A stretch of DNA of 64,000 bases from Nocardiopsis sp. MG754419 (GCF_018207095.1 NZ_QOCZ01000002.1:99076-163075); one strand, 5' to 3'. Counted from the first letter of the stretch, positions 45,546 through 55,491 are shown. Notes: generated from the sequence alone by a model not told the origin. Numbers and translations: made by a program.

Positions 45546-45602
45546 GCCGTTCGCGCGCGGGCCGCGGCTCCACGGCCGGACGGGGACGCACGACATGGTG
45601 AA

Positions 45603-45625
45603 GGGCCGGAACACCGGTCCGGCCC
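45603..45625 (-). terminator. Hairpin after the TPR gene
   Basis: An 8-bp perfect stem (45603-45610 with 45618-45625) with a 7-nt loop, 16 nt beyond the TPR gene stop. Confidence 0.55.
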
Positions 45626-45640
45626 CACGCGAGACGCCGC

Positions 45641-45967
45641 TCAGTCCAGGGATCCTCCGGACATCACCGCGTACATCCGCCGATAGGTCGCCGCCTCCTC
45701 ATGGCGGTTCTGCCGCTCCAAGGTACGGGCCAGCGCGATGTGCGCCCAGTTGTCCACCGGGTCCAGTTCGATGAGCTTACGGAAGGTCGACTCCGCCTTG
45801 TTCAGCTGCGCGGAATGGAAATAGGCGCGGCCCAGCAGTTCCAGGAGGGAACGGCTGCCGGGCTCGTCCTCGACCACGGGTTCCAGGACACGGGCCGCGT
45901 AGATGGGGTCGCCCAGTTCCAGGAAGATGCGGGCCTGGTTGAAGGTGTCGTAGGTGCTCTCTGCCAC
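45641..45967 (-). CDS. Short tetratricopeptide-repeat protein
   Basis: 108 residues from GTG 45967, with GAGAGGAG 4-5 nt upstream. It consists of about two and a half TPR units: YDTFNQARIFLELGDPIYAARVLEPVV, GSRSLLELLGRAYFHSAQLNKAESTFRKLIELDP and WAHIALARTLERQNRHEEAATYRR. No signal or membrane segment is present. Such small scaffolds bind partner proteins in the cytoplasm; the partner is unknown. It has its own gap from the upstream carbonic anhydrase gene (165 nt) and a hairpin after it. Confidence 0.88.
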   Translation of the reverse strand: MAESTYDTFNQARIFLELGDPIYAARVLEPVVEDEPGSRSLLELLGRAYFHSAQLNKAESTFRKLIELDPVDNWAHIALARTLERQNRHEEAATYRRMYAVMSGGSLD

Positions 45968-46132
45968 GGTGCTCCTCTCGACGCGCCGCACCGCCGGCAG
46001 GGCGCGACGACCCTCCAGGTGATCGCCTTCCCCGCCGGGGTGGACGAGGCGGGCGTGGGTCCGGTGCCGGGAGGCGGCCGTGGTTCCCACGCCCACTGGA
46101 GTGATCCCCGGCCCGGACCACCGTGACACCTC

Positions 46133-46660
46133 TCAGAGGTCGACCGCGGTGACCTTGCCCGTGTCCACGTCGTAGATCGCACCGGCGACCGGCAGGCCGT
46201 CGGGCAGCAGCGGGTGGTGCCGGATCCGCTCCAGGTCGTGCCCGAGCGCGCCGATCTGGTCGTTGTCGGTGTGGAACTCCAGGCTGCGGGTGTCCACCCC
46301 GTGCTCGGCCATGATGAGGTCGTGCACGTCGTCGTCGCTGGCCACGGACGCCATCTTGCAGCGGGTGTGCGGCAGGACGAGGACGCGCTCCACACCCAGC
46401 AGGTACACCGCCAGCACGAGCGTGCGCAGGGTGTCGTCGGTGACCCTGGCGCCCGCGTTCCGCAGGATCTTGGCGTCGCCGGGCACCAGTCCCAGCGTCT
46501 GCAACGGCTCGATGCGCGAGTCCATGCACGTCACCAGGGCCAGCCCGCGTGCGGCCAGGGGCTTGAGCCCGGCCAACGCGTAGTCCTCGACGTACGCGGC
46601 GTTGGCGCCGAACACGTCGTCGAAGGGCCCTGGGGGAGTGGCGTCTTCGTTCACGCTCAT
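46133..46660 (-). CDS. Beta-carbonic anhydrase
   Basis: 175 residues from ATG 46660, with AGGGAGA upstream. The zinc ligands are C45 in CMDSR, H98 and C101 in HTRC; D47 and R49 form the catalytic dyad. The small size fits the type II beta class found in actinobacteria (Rv1284-like). It interconverts carbon dioxide and bicarbonate in the cytoplasm, supplying carboxylases and buffering pH. It lies 88 nt downstream of parC on the same strand and might be co-transcribed. Confidence 0.93.
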   Translation of the reverse strand: MSVNEDATPPGPFDDVFGANAAYVEDYALAGLKPLAARGLALVTCMDSRIEPLQTLGLVPGDAKILRNAGARVTDDTLRTLVLAVYLLGVERVLVLPHTRCKMASVASDDDVHDLIMAEHGVDTRSLEFHTDNDQIGALGHDLERIRHHPLLPDGLPVAGAIYDVDTGKVTAVDL

Positions 46661-46748
46661 GATGGTGTTTCTCCCTAACGTCCATGGGCACACGGAGAAG
46701 CGGACCGCACCCGACGTCGGTCGGGCGGGGTCCGCTCCCCGTGTGGCC

Positions 46749-49247
46749 TCAGGCGCCCTGGTCGGGCGCCGTGATACCGGAGTCGGTCTGTCCGCTACCC
46801 ACGGTGGTGATGGCACGCGTCAGCGCCTCACCCGAACCGTCCCGTCGTTCGCTGCTGTCGGGCAGCCGGACCGGTTTGCCGTCGGCACGCGAGGCCCGGG
46901 CGGGCAGGCGTCCCACCCACGCGAGGAGCAGGGTGTCCTCGCCCTTGAGGTAGCGGTGGCAGCGTACACCGCCGGTGGCCCTTCCCTTGGCAGGATAGGC
47001 CTCGAAAGGTGTGACCTTGGCCGATCCGGCCTGAGTGCCCTCCAGAGCGCTCCCCGTTCCGGACACCGTCACCACGACCGAGTCCTCCGGGCTCGGCACC
47101 GCTCCGAACCACAGAACATGGGAGTCCTCGGCCAGCCGGACACCGGCCACACCGCCGGCGGCTCGGCCCTGGGGCCGTGCCGTGGAGGCGGAGAAGCGCA
47201 GCAGTTGGGCCTCGGAGGTGACGAAGGCGAGGTCCTCCTCGCCGGTGGAGAGCTGGGTGGCGCCGATGATCCGGTCGCCCTCCTTGAGCGTGATGATCTC
47301 GAAGTCGTCCTTGTTGGGCGGGTAGTCGGGCGCGACCCGCTTGACCACACCGCCCAGTGTGCCGACCACGAAACCGGGGCCCCGGGTCTGCATCGACACC
47401 ACGGACACCACGGTCTCGCCCTCGTCGAGCTGGACGAACTCGCTCACGTCGATCCCGTGCGTCAGGGGAGGCGGGGTGTCCTTCGCACCCTCCTGCGGTG
47501 CGGGCAGCTCCGGCAGCTCCACGACCGGGACACGGATCATCCGTCCCAGACTGGTGACCAGACCCATGTCCGAACGCGAGGAGGTGGGCACCGACACGTG
47601 GATCGTGTCGTGCGCGACGCGCAGTCCCTCGTAGGGGCGGGGCAGCGTGGCGTCCTTGGTGCGCAGGATGCGGCCGTCCACGCCGAACAGCACGTGGCAC
47701 GGCTGGTCGGCCATCTCCAGCGGGATGACCGCGGAGCGGGCGGCGCCGTCGCTCTCGCGCAACAGCGTGCGGCGCGGGGTGGCGAAGTTCTTGGAGACCT
47801 CGTTGAGCTCCTTGGACACGACCCGGCGGAGCTTCTTGTCGGACTCCAGGATCGAGGTGAGCTCCTCGATCTCCTTGTTCAGCTTGTCGCGCTCGGTCTC
47901 CAGCTCCAGGCGGTCGAAGCGGGTGAGGCGGCGCAGCGGCGTGTCGAGGATGTAGCGGGCCTGGATCTCGGACAGGTCGTAGGCACCCATGAGGGACTCG
48001 CGGGCGGCCGCGGTGTCGTCGGCCTCGCGGATGAGCGCGATCACCCGGTCGATGTCGAGCAGCGCCACGAGCAGACCGGCGACCAGGTGCAGCCGCTCCC
48101 GACGCTTCTTGCGGCGGAACTCGCTGCGTCGGCGCACCACCTCCAGGCGGTGGTCGACGTACACACGGAGGAGTTCGCGCAGGCCCAGCGTCTGGGGCTG
48201 GCCGTCGACCAGCGCCACGTTGTTGATGCCGAAGGACTCCTCCATCGGCGTGAGGCGGTACAGCTCCTCCAGGACGGCCTCGGGGTTGAAGCCGTTCTTG
48301 AGCTCGATGACCAGGCGCAGGCCCTGGTTGCGGTCGGTGAGGTCCTTGAGGTCCGAGATGCCCTGGAGCTTCTTGGACTGCACCAGCTCCTTGATGCGGC
48401 CGATGACCTTCTCGGGGCCGACGCTGTAGGGCAGCTCGGTGATGACCAGACCGGTGCGGCGCGCCGACACCTTCTCGATGGACACGGTCGCCCGTGTCTT
48501 GAACGTGCCGCGGCCCTTGCGGTAGGCGTCGCGCACACCGTCGAGGCCGACGATGGTGCCGCCGGTGGGCAGGTCCGGGCCGGGGACGAACTCCATGAGC
48601 TCGTCCAGGGTGGCGTCGGGGTGCGCGATGAGGTGACGCGCCGCCGCGACGACCTCGCCGAGGTTGTGCGGGGCCATGTTGGTGGCCATGCCCACGGCGA
48701 TGCCGCTGGTGCCGTTGACCAGGAGGTTGGGAAAGGCGGCGGGCAGGACCTCGGGCTCGGTCTCCTGGCCGTCGTAGTTCGGTTTGAAGTCGACGACGTC
48801 CTCGTCGATGGAGGACACCAGCAGGTCGGCGGCGTTGTCCAGGCGCGCCTCGGTGTACCGCATGGCGGCCGGGGCGTCGTCGCCGCCCAGGGAGCCGAAG
48901 TTGCCGTGGCCGTCCACCAGGGGCACGCGCATGGCGAAGGACTGGCTGAGCCGGACCAGGGCGTCGTAGATGGCGGAGTCACCGTGGGGGTGGAGCCGGC
49001 CCATCACCTCCCCGACCACACGAGCGCACTTGACGTGTCCGCGGTCGGGCCGCAGACCCATCTCGTTCATCTGGTAGAGGATGCGCCGCTGGACCGGCTT
49101 CATGCCGTCGCGCGCGTCCGGCAGCGCGCGTTGGTAGATCACCGAGTACGCGTACTCCAGGAAGCTGCCGCGCATCTCCTCGGAGACGTCGATGTCGATG
49201 ATCTTCTCGGCGAGATCCTCGGGGGGACGGGAAGTAGTACGGGCCAT
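46749..49247 (-). CDS. parC: DNA topoisomerase IV subunit A (ParC; type IIA cleavage subunit)
   Basis: 832 residues. The catalytic Tyr is Y131 in [10 protein letters not shown]. The quinolone-determining region [14 protein letters not shown] keeps S91 and D95, the drug-sensitive residues. The winged-helix and tower domains run to about residue 480. The C-terminal beta-pinwheel has degenerate repeats. The DNA-breaking subunit pairs with ParE encoded nearby on the opposite strand. ATG 49247 begins [11 protein letters not shown], as in close relatives. The two subunits are separated and inverted relative to each other, as in Streptomyces, unlike the gyrBA operon. Confidence 0.92.
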   Translation of the reverse strand: MARTTSRPPEDLAEKIIDIDVSEEMRGSFLEYAYSVIYQRALPDARDGMKPVQRRILYQMNEMGLRPDRGHVKCARVVGEVMGRLHPHGDSAIYDALVRLSQSFAMRVPLVDGHGNFGSLGGDDAPAAMRYTEARLDNAADLLVSSIDEDVVDFKPNYDGQETEPEVLPAAFPNLLVNGTSGIAVGMATNMAPHNLGEVVAAARHLIAHPDATLDELMEFVPGPDLPTGGTIVGLDGVRDAYRKGRGTFKTRATVSIEKVSARRTGLVITELPYSVGPEKVIGRIKELVQSKKLQGISDLKDLTDRNQGLRLVIELKNGFNPEAVLEELYRLTPMEESFGINNVALVDGQPQTLGLRELLRVYVDHRLEVVRRRSEFRRKKRRERLHLVAGLLVALLDIDRVIALIREADDTAAARESLMGAYDLSEIQARYILDTPLRRLTRFDRLELETERDKLNKEIEELTSILESDKKLRRVVSKELNEVSKNFATPRRTLLRESDGAARSAVIPLEMADQPCHVLFGVDGRILRTKDATLPRPYEGLRVAHDTIHVSVPTSSRSDMGLVTSLGRMIRVPVVELPELPAPQEGAKDTPPPLTHGIDVSEFVQLDEGETVVSVVSMQTRGPGFVVGTLGGVVKRVAPDYPPNKDDFEIITLKEGDRIIGATQLSTGEEDLAFVTSEAQLLRFSASTARPQGRAAGGVAGVRLAEDSHVLWFGAVPSPEDSVVVTVSGTGSALEGTQAGSAKVTPFEAYPAKGRATGGVRCHRYLKGEDTLLLAWVGRLPARASRADGKPVRLPDSSERRDGSGEALTRAITTVGSGQTDSGITAPDQGA

Positions 49248-49354
49248 GTCCGTAATTCTGGCCTGCTCCGGTGACTGAAACGTACACAGGCGCGTGGTCG
49301 GGCGTGTGTGAGTCGCGTTGCAGCGGGTTTCCGTCTCGCCGTGGAAGGGGTTTT

Positions 49355-49381
49355 CCGCCCCCGGCCCAGGGCCGGGGGCGG
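49355..49381 (-). terminator. Hairpin after the GH81 gene
   Basis: A 12-bp perfect GC stem (49355-49366 with 49370-49381) and a 3-nt loop, 28 nt past the GH81 stop. There is no U-run on that strand. Confidence 0.6.
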
Positions 49382-49408
49382 AGCACTTCGTGTGGGGCGC
49401 GGGTTCCT

Positions 49409-51733
49409 CTAACCGCTGGTCACAGCGGTCTCACCCGCGGGGACGTCCAGGGTCGTACCGTCGGAGAAGGCGACGGTGAGGGACTCCGAGGTGGGGTTGA
49501 AAGCCGTGTAGGTACGGCTTCCGGAGTCGTCGAAGACGGCGTAGTGGGCGGTGTCGGCGGTCACGGACACGTCCACGGTGCCGAACTCGGCGAGCGTGGA
49601 CACCCACTGGTAGGTGTGCGGCTTGGAGCCGCCCGCCTCGGGCTCGTAGGTGTCCCACTGCTCCTCGAACATGCGCAGGGCGTCGTCCCCGTCGGAGAGG
49701 GCACGGTGCGCCCAGTGGATGTCGCGCCAGATCTCGGGTTCGCCGCCGAGCTTGTCGACGAGCGAGTCGTAGATCATCCCGGCGTGCTCCGGGTCGTGGC
49801 CCAGGTACAGCGAACCGGCGGTGATGGGCAGGTAGTTGATGCCGTAGTGCTCCTCGTGGCCGCCGTCCCACCAGATGCGGTAGTCGCCGCCGTCGCCCCA
49901 GACCATGCCGACGACGTCCTCGAGGTAGTCCTCGGGGAAGGTGCCGCCGCCCTGGTCCTGCCAGTAGCGGGCGATGGTGGAGGCCTGGGTGGTGTGCAGG
50001 TACACGCCGAGGTCACGGAGCTCCTCGTCGCCGGTCAGGGCGCCGAAGTGCGCGGTGGCGGCGGCGAAGTGCATGCCCTCGGAGGAGGACTCCTGGTTGT
50101 TGCCCGCGGCGAACCCGGCGTGCCCGGAGGCCCAGCCGTGTCCGGCGTAGGGCGAGAACGAACGCAGACGGGGGAACATCGCGTCATCGGCGTCGGTGGA
50201 GGCGACGTCGCGGATGAGGAGGCGGATCATGCCGCCCCAGGCGTCCTCGTCGGCCCAGTCGGCGTCGTAACGGGCGACCATGGCCGCCGCGGAGACGAAG
50301 TAGCCGTAGTGGAAGTCGTGGTCGTTGAGCTCGGTGGCGGCACCGAAGCTGTCGGGGTAGCCGAGCATGGCGCCCCAGTCCGCGTCGTGGTGGAACTGGC
50401 GGGTCCCACCCGCGGTCAGCCAGTCCTCCAGACGCTCCTGGACCAGCCCGAGGAGTTCGTCGCGGGCCTCGGTGTCACCGATGGAGTCGGCGATGGGCAC
50501 GAGCTGGGCCAGGCGACCCATGGCCTTGCCGTCCCAGTAGGTGTCCCCGGGCTCGGGGAAGAGCTCCTCCTCCGCCAGGACCTCGTCGATGAGCGAGGCC
50601 ATGCGGTCGTGGTCGGCCGAGTCCACGGTGGGCAGGGAGGGCATGATGCCCTGCGTGGTGAGCTCGGTCGTGAAGGAGGCACCCTCGGACACCCGCATCT
50701 CGCCGCGGGGCGAGGCGTAGGTCAGGTCGGTGAGGTCACCGGTGACGTGCTCCCACTGGTGCGGGTAGAGCGCCATCAGGGTGCCGCTCTCCTCGCCCTC
50801 GCGCGCCTCGGTCTCCACGCTGTAGGTGCTGGTGAGGGTGGCGGCGGACTCGTCGTAGTCGTACTCCACCACCGAGTCGGTGACGACGGAGTGCGCGTAG
50901 GGGGCGAAGGCGTCCAGGTCGTCCGGGTCGGGCAGGACCGCCACGGAGTAGTACCCGTCGTCGCCGGTGGCGGCGGTCAGGGTGTCGCCGGACAGGTTCC
51001 AGGGGGCGTCGGAGGGGGAGAACAGCGCGTAGTGGCGCCCGTTCACCGTGGCGCCGACGGTGGAACCGTCCTCGTGCCAGATGTCCGGGGCGCTCTCGAA
51101 GGTCACCTCGGCGTCGCCGCCGGAGGTCTCGGCGTAGGCGAAGGGCAGGCCCTGACCGAGGGTGACCCGCAGGGTGGAGCCGCCGCCCTCCCAGTGGGCG
51201 GTGACGGTCCAGTCGCCGTTGCCGGCCGTGCGGGTGTCGGGCGAGTCCAGCCCGGACACACCGAGCGCGAGGTCCGCGACGGCGGTGTACTCGTACTTCA
51301 GGTCCTCGCCCACGAGCTGGTGGGTGTCGGGGTAGCCCATGTCCAGGCCGCCGGAGTGCGGCAGGAAGCTCAACGGGTGGGCGAAGAGGTTCTCGCCGTA
51401 GGGGTTGTCGGCGTAGCGCTGGAAGATGAGCGAGGACCACCACTCGTTGGTGGGGGCCGGGCCCTCGAAGTCGTCGGTGACCTTCGGGGACACCGGGTTG
51501 CCGTCCAGATCGGAGGGGCCGGAGTACCCCTCGGGCATGGTCTCGGCGTAGCCGCCGGAGCCGACGGGGACCTCGGCGACCTCGGCGGAGACGTGGGCGG
51601 CGCCGCCGGTTCCGGCGCCGGTGACCGCGAGTGCGGAACCGCCGACCACGAGCGCCGAGGCGGCGGCGAGCAGGCCCAGCCTGCGGCCGCGTGGGCCCGG
51701 TCGCGCGTGAGCGGGGTGTCGGGGGTGAGCCAT
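49409..51733 (-). CDS. Secreted endo-1,3-beta-glucanase (laminarinase), GH81
   Basis: 774 residues from ATG 51733. The N-terminus has a GRRLGLLAAA twin-Arg-like start and a hydrophobic signal ending near AAHVSA, so it is exported. The GH81 beta-sandwich opens with TNEWWSSLIFQRY. Catalytic candidates are D473 in NDHDFHYGYF and the pair E548/E552 in NNQESSSEGMHF, matching the family's conserved Asp and Glu-x3-Glu. It hydrolyses beta-1,3-glucan such as laminarin, callose or fungal wall. The start is chosen because GAAAGG lies 6 nt upstream, and a longer frame would read through the CebR-like operator. No carbohydrate-binding module is attached. Confidence 0.93.
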   Translation of the reverse strand: MAHPRHPAHARPGPRGRRLGLLAAASALVVGGSALAVTGAGTGGAAHVSAEVAEVPVGSGGYAETMPEGYSGPSDLDGNPVSPKVTDDFEGPAPTNEWWSSLIFQRYADNPYGENLFAHPLSFLPHSGGLDMGYPDTHQLVGEDLKYEYTAVADLALGVSGLDSPDTRTAGNGDWTVTAHWEGGGSTLRVTLGQGLPFAYAETSGGDAEVTFESAPDIWHEDGSTVGATVNGRHYALFSPSDAPWNLSGDTLTAATGDDGYYSVAVLPDPDDLDAFAPYAHSVVTDSVVEYDYDESAATLTSTYSVETEAREGEESGTLMALYPHQWEHVTGDLTDLTYASPRGEMRVSEGASFTTELTTQGIMPSLPTVDSADHDRMASLIDEVLAEEELFPEPGDTYWDGKAMGRLAQLVPIADSIGDTEARDELLGLVQERLEDWLTAGGTRQFHHDADWGAMLGYPDSFGAATELNDHDFHYGYFVSAAAMVARYDADWADEDAWGGMIRLLIRDVASTDADDAMFPRLRSFSPYAGHGWASGHAGFAAGNNQESSSEGMHFAAATAHFGALTGDEELRDLGVYLHTTQASTIARYWQDQGGGTFPEDYLEDVVGMVWGDGGDYRIWWDGGHEEHYGINYLPITAGSLYLGHDPEHAGMIYDSLVDKLGGEPEIWRDIHWAHRALSDGDDALRMFEEQWDTYEPEAGGSKPHTYQWVSTLAEFGTVDVSVTADTAHYAVFDDSGSRTYTAFNPTSESLTVAFSDGTTLDVPAGETAVTSG

Positions 51734-51772
51734 CATGTGCCTTTCGTGCTTCTCGGCGGGGAGCGAACGTAG

Positions 51773-51786
51773 CGGGAGCGCTCCCA
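51773..51786. promoter_or_regulatory. CebR/LacI-family operator upstream of GH81
   Basis: CGGGAGCGCTCCCA matches 13 of 14 positions of the TGGGAGCGCTCCCA palindrome bound by CebR/CelR-type repressors in Streptomyces and Thermobifida. It lies 40 bp upstream of the GH81 start codon, where it would block transcription until a beta-glucan oligosaccharide binds the repressor. Confidence 0.8.
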
Positions 51787-52026
51787 TTGGGAGGACATGA
51801 GCCCTGGCGGACAGTGTTCGTATCGCCACGCTCGAACGCAATGGCACAAGTCGAGAATGTTTCCTTTCCGTGACCCTGTGGATCTTGTGGGATGAAGCGG
51901 AACCCGGTCCCCGTCGGTGCCCCGTCCGCCGTCGCGCGGTCCGCCGACCGGCGGCTTCCCCGCGCCGAGCGATCGAACCTGTGGACGGGCGCTCGGTGCG
52001 GCCCCGGCTCTGGTACCAAAGAGGAC

Positions 52027-54183
52027 ATGGCCTCTCCCACGGACCTCACCACCGACACCGGCGCCCTGCGCGAGCGCGCCGAGGAACACCTGCGCGCCCT
52101 CGCGGGGGACTCCGCCCGCCTGCGCGAGGACCAGTGGACCGCCATCCACGCCCTGGTCGCCGAACACCGGCGCGCGCTGGTGGTACAGCGCACCGGCTGG
52201 GGCAAGTCGGCCGTGTACTTCGTGGCCACCGCGCTGCGCCGCGCCGAGGGCGCCGGTCCCACCGTCATCGTCTCGCCGCTGCTGGCACTGATGCGCAACC
52301 AGATCGCGGCCGCCGAGCGCGCCGGCATCCACGCCCGCACCATCAACAGCGCCAACGTCACGGCCTGGGAGGAGACCTACGGCGAGGTCGCGCAGGGGCG
52401 GGTGGACGTGCTGCTGGTCAGCCCGGAACGCCTCAACAACCCCGAGTTCCGGGACCGGGTCCTGCCCGAACTCGCCGCGGGGGCGGGTCTGGTCGTGATC
52501 GACGAGGCGCACTGCGTCTCCGACTGGGGCCACGACTTCCGCCCGGACTATCGCCGCATCCGCTCCCTGCTGCACGACCTGCCCGACGGTGTCCCGGTGC
52601 TCGCCACCACCGCCACCGCCAACGAGCGGGTCACCCACGACGTCGCAGAACAGCTCCAGGCCGGGGCCGACCGGGCCGACACCCTCGTGCTGCGCGGCAC
52701 CCTGGAACGGGAGAGCCTGCGCCTGGCCGTGGCCGAACTGCCCGACCCCACCGCCCGGATGAGCTGGCTGGCCGAGCACCTGCCGCAGATCCCCGGTTCG
52801 GGCATCGTCTACACCCTCACGGTCGGCGCGGCCGAGGAGACCGCGCGCTTCCTCACCGAACAGGGTCTCCAGGTGCTGCCCTACACGGGCAAGACCGACC
52901 CCGACGAGCGCCGTGCCGCCGAGGACGCGCTCTTGGACAACCGGGTCAAGGCCCTGGTCGCCACCAGTGCCCTGGGCATGGGCTTCGACAAACCCGACCT
53001 GGGCTTCGTGGTGCACCTGGGCGCCCCGCAGTCGCCGATCTCCTACTACCAGCAGGTCGGCCGTGCCGGTCGTGGCGTGGATCGCGCCGAGGCGGTGCTG
53101 CTGCCCGGGCGCGAGGACGTCCAGATCTGGGAGTACTTCGCCGGGTTGTCCTTCCCACCCGAGGAGACGGTCCGTCAGACCCTCGCGGTGCTGGCCGAGG
53201 CCGAGGGACCCCTGTCCGTCGCCCACCTGGAGACCCGGGTGGACCTGCGTCGCACGCGCCTGGAACAGATGCTCAAGGTGCTGGACGTGGACGGCGCGGT
53301 GAGCCGTGTGCGCGGCGGCTGGATCGCCACCGGACGGCAGTGGACCTACGACGCCGAACGCTACGCCCAGGTGAGCGCCGCCCGCGAACGCGAACAGCGG
53401 GCGATGCTCGACTACATCGCCACCGACACCTGCCGGATGGAGTACCTCCGCCGCCAGCTCGACGACCCCGAGGCCACCGCCTGCGGCCGCTGCGACGTGT
53501 GCACGGGCCGGTACTGGAGCACGGAGGTGGACTCCGGGCGCCGTCAGGCCGCCGCCGACCACCTGGACCGCCCCGGCACCCCCATCGCCCCGCGTCGCCA
53601 GTGGCCGACCGGGATGGCCACCCTGGGAGTGCGGCTCTCCGGGAAGATCCCCCCCGAGCTGCAGGCCGGAGAGGGGCGCGCCCTGGGGCGGCTCACCGAC
53701 ATCGGCTGGGGCACCGACCTGCGTCGCGTCCTCGCCGAGGACGCCCCGGACGGACCCGTCGACGAACGGATGCTCCACGGTGTGGTGCGGGTCCTGGCGG
53801 GCTGGGGCTGGGAGAACCGGCCGGTGGGCGTGGTCGCCATGCCCTCGCTCACCCGCCCCACCCTGGTGGCCGACCTGGCCGACCGGCTGTCCTCGCTGGG
53901 CAGACTGGTCCCGCTGGGATCACTGTCCTACCGGACCGACCGGGGTCCCGGCCCCCGCCGGCACAACAGCGCCATGCGCCTGGAGCAGGTGTACTCGGTG
54001 CTGGACGCCGACCCCGGACTCCAGGAGCGTGTGGCCCAAATCCAGGCCCAGAACCCGGGACCACTGTTGCTGGTGGACGACCTGGTCGACACCGGCTGGA
54101 GCCTGACGGTGGGCGCCGCCGTGCTGCGCCGCGCCGGGGCCCCGGAGGTGCTGCCCCTCACCCTGGCCACCACCGGCGGCTGA
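52027..54183 (+). CDS. RecQ-family DNA helicase fused to a phosphoribosyltransferase-like domain
   Basis: 718 residues from ATG 52027, which has AGAGGA just upstream. The helicase core has motif I RTGWGKSA, motif II VIDEAHCVSDWGHDFRPDYRR, motif VI QQVGRAGRG, then the RecQ zinc cluster (CRMEYLRRQ...ACGRCDVCTG). After a winged-helix-like segment, the last 100 residues contain LLLVDDLVDTGWSLTVGA, the PRPP-binding loop of PRTases. RecQ enzymes unwind repair and replication intermediates 3'-5'. What the PRTase domain does is unknown; it may bind a nucleotide ligand. A perfect palindromic terminator follows. Confidence 0.88.
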   Translation: MASPTDLTTDTGALRERAEEHLRALAGDSARLREDQWTAIHALVAEHRRALVVQRTGWGKSAVYFVATALRRAEGAGPTVIVSPLLALMRNQIAAAERAGIHARTINSANVTAWEETYGEVAQGRVDVLLVSPERLNNPEFRDRVLPELAAGAGLVVIDEAHCVSDWGHDFRPDYRRIRSLLHDLPDGVPVLATTATANERVTHDVAEQLQAGADRADTLVLRGTLERESLRLAVAELPDPTARMSWLAEHLPQIPGSGIVYTLTVGAAEETARFLTEQGLQVLPYTGKTDPDERRAAEDALLDNRVKALVATSALGMGFDKPDLGFVVHLGAPQSPISYYQQVGRAGRGVDRAEAVLLPGREDVQIWEYFAGLSFPPEETVRQTLAVLAEAEGPLSVAHLETRVDLRRTRLEQMLKVLDVDGAVSRVRGGWIATGRQWTYDAERYAQVSAAREREQRAMLDYIATDTCRMEYLRRQLDDPEATACGRCDVCTGRYWSTEVDSGRRQAAADHLDRPGTPIAPRRQWPTGMATLGVRLSGKIPPELQAGEGRALGRLTDIGWGTDLRRVLAEDAPDGPVDERMLHGVVRVLAGWGWENRPVGVVAMPSLTRPTLVADLADRLSSLGRLVPLGSLSYRTDRGPGPRRHNSAMRLEQVYSVLDADPGLQERVAQIQAQNPGPLLLVDDLVDTGWSLTVGAAVLRRAGAPEVLPLTLATTGG

Positions 54184-54243
54184 CCCGGGGCCGCGTTCCG
54201 TGTGCTCGCGGGCGCCCTGGGGCGAGGGCCCGCCCACGAACAG

Positions 54244-54279
54244 CCGTGGGGCCCGTGGTGATCACCACGGGCCCCACGG
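54244..54279. terminator. Bidirectional terminator, 36-bp perfect palindrome
   Basis: Bases 54244-54261 are exactly complementary to 54262-54279. The RNA would fold as a long GC stem with a GATC tip. It lies between convergent recQ and pfkB-family genes. Confidence 0.85.
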
Positions 54280-54286
54280 GACTCCT

Positions 54287-55231
54287 CTAGCGGATGCGCT
54301 GGCCTCGGGGGGCTCCTCTGCGCACCGGCTGCCCCTCGCCCAGGTCCGGGCGGGCGCCCGGCTGGTGCAGGGCGCGAGCGGCCAGGCGGCTGGCGCGCCC
54401 CAACGCCTCTTTGGGGTGGCGGCCGGCCAGCCACGCGGGCAGGAACCCGGCGACGAACGCGTCACCGGCGCCCACCGAACCAGGGGAGGGCTCCACCGGC
54501 TCGGCCGGAGCGGTCACGCAGTCCTCGCGCGTCTTGGACGCCCAGAGGCCGCCCTCCTCGCCGAGCTTGATGACGACGTTGGGGAACCAGGCGGTCAGCA
54601 CCTTGGCGGCGGCCTCGGGGGTGTCGCGGCCGGTCAGCACCCGGGCCTGGTCGACGTTGACGAACAGCAGCCGCGCACCCTGGGTCCAGTCCAGGAAGTT
54701 CTCCGCGCCCGCGCGCTCCAGCGGCGCGTGCGAACCACCGTCCACCGAGATCGACATGCCGCTCTCGCGCGCCATGCGCAGGGCCACCCGGGCGGCACGG
54801 CGCGAGTCGTCGTTGATCAGCGTGTAGCCGGACACGTGCAGGTGGCCGTCGGGGCCGAACACGTCGCGGGGCAGGTCCTCGGGCTGCAGGCGGGCGTTGG
54901 CGCCCGGGTCGCTGAGCATCGTCCGGTCGCCTCGGTGGGTGATCATGACGACGCAGTGACCGGTGCCGCGCTCGGGGTCCATGACCATGCGCGAGTCCAG
55001 GCCGTAGCCCATGAGCTCCATCTCGCGCGTACGCCCGGTGATGTCGGAGCCTCGACGACCCACGAACGTGGTCTCGGTTCCTTCGACCGACAGCCAGGCG
55101 GCGATGTTCGCGCCGGAGCCGCCGCCGTACATGACCACCGAGGCGGGGGTGTCACTGCCCCTGGCCAACGGGTGGAACGCGCGCGCGACGGCGTCGGTCA
55201 TCAGATCACCGATCACGACCACTCGAGTCAT
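54287..55231 (-). CDS. PfkB-family carbohydrate kinase
   Basis: 314 residues from ATG 55231; GTG codons up to 55246 are alternatives. The N-terminal signature is GGGSGANIAAWLS, and the C-terminal signature PGSVGAGDAFVAGFL holds the catalytic Asp and anion hole. Family members phosphorylate ribose, adenosine, fructose, 2-keto-3-deoxygluconate and similar substrates with ATP. The GGGSGAN loop and the absence of PfkB-specific lid motifs do not identify the substrate. It ends right at the palindromic terminator. It diverges from the acetyltransferase fusion gene. Confidence 0.88.
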   Translation of the reverse strand: MTRVVVIGDLMTDAVARAFHPLARGSDTPASVVMYGGGSGANIAAWLSVEGTETTFVGRRGSDITGRTREMELMGYGLDSRMVMDPERGTGHCVVMITHRGDRTMLSDPGANARLQPEDLPRDVFGPDGHLHVSGYTLINDDSRRAARVALRMARESGMSISVDGGSHAPLERAGAENFLDWTQGARLLFVNVDQARVLTGRDTPEAAAKVLTAWFPNVVIKLGEEGGLWASKTREDCVTAPAEPVEPSPGSVGAGDAFVAGFLPAWLAGRHPKEALGRASRLAARALHQPGARPDLGEGQPVRRGAPRGQRIR

Positions 55232-55485
55232 TTCGACAGCCACCACCGAGGGTTGAGAACCTGTGCCCGCACGACGTTAACAGCTTAACGATCAGGGGCG
55301 GGTAACGAACTGACAGCACCACGGACACACGGTCACGGAGGCGTTGTCGGGGTCGAACGACCCACCGGAACAGGTTACGCCGACCCGGATGTGGACTGGT
55401 CCGTCGACGCTCGCGACAGGGGCCGATCCGGTGGTGATTTCTGTCGGACCGCATGGACTTTCTCCGGATTCGGCCGATTGTCGTC

Positions 55486-55491
55486 TAGTCT
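55486..55491 (+). promoter_or_regulatory. -10 element for leaderless Pat-like gene
   Basis: TAGTCT, 7 nt before GTG 55499. Confidence 0.55.

Noticed and set aside
46602..51772. Very long open frames opposite parC and GH81
   Set aside because: They are antisense to well-conserved genes and arise from GC-rich codon composition.
51737..51847. Longer GH81 start
   Set aside because: It would place the CebR-like operator inside the coding sequence and give a non-signal N-terminus.
51977..51990. Second LexA box upstream of recQ
   Set aside because: Only the left half (CGAAC) is intact; the right half matches three of five positions. Not enough to call SOS control.
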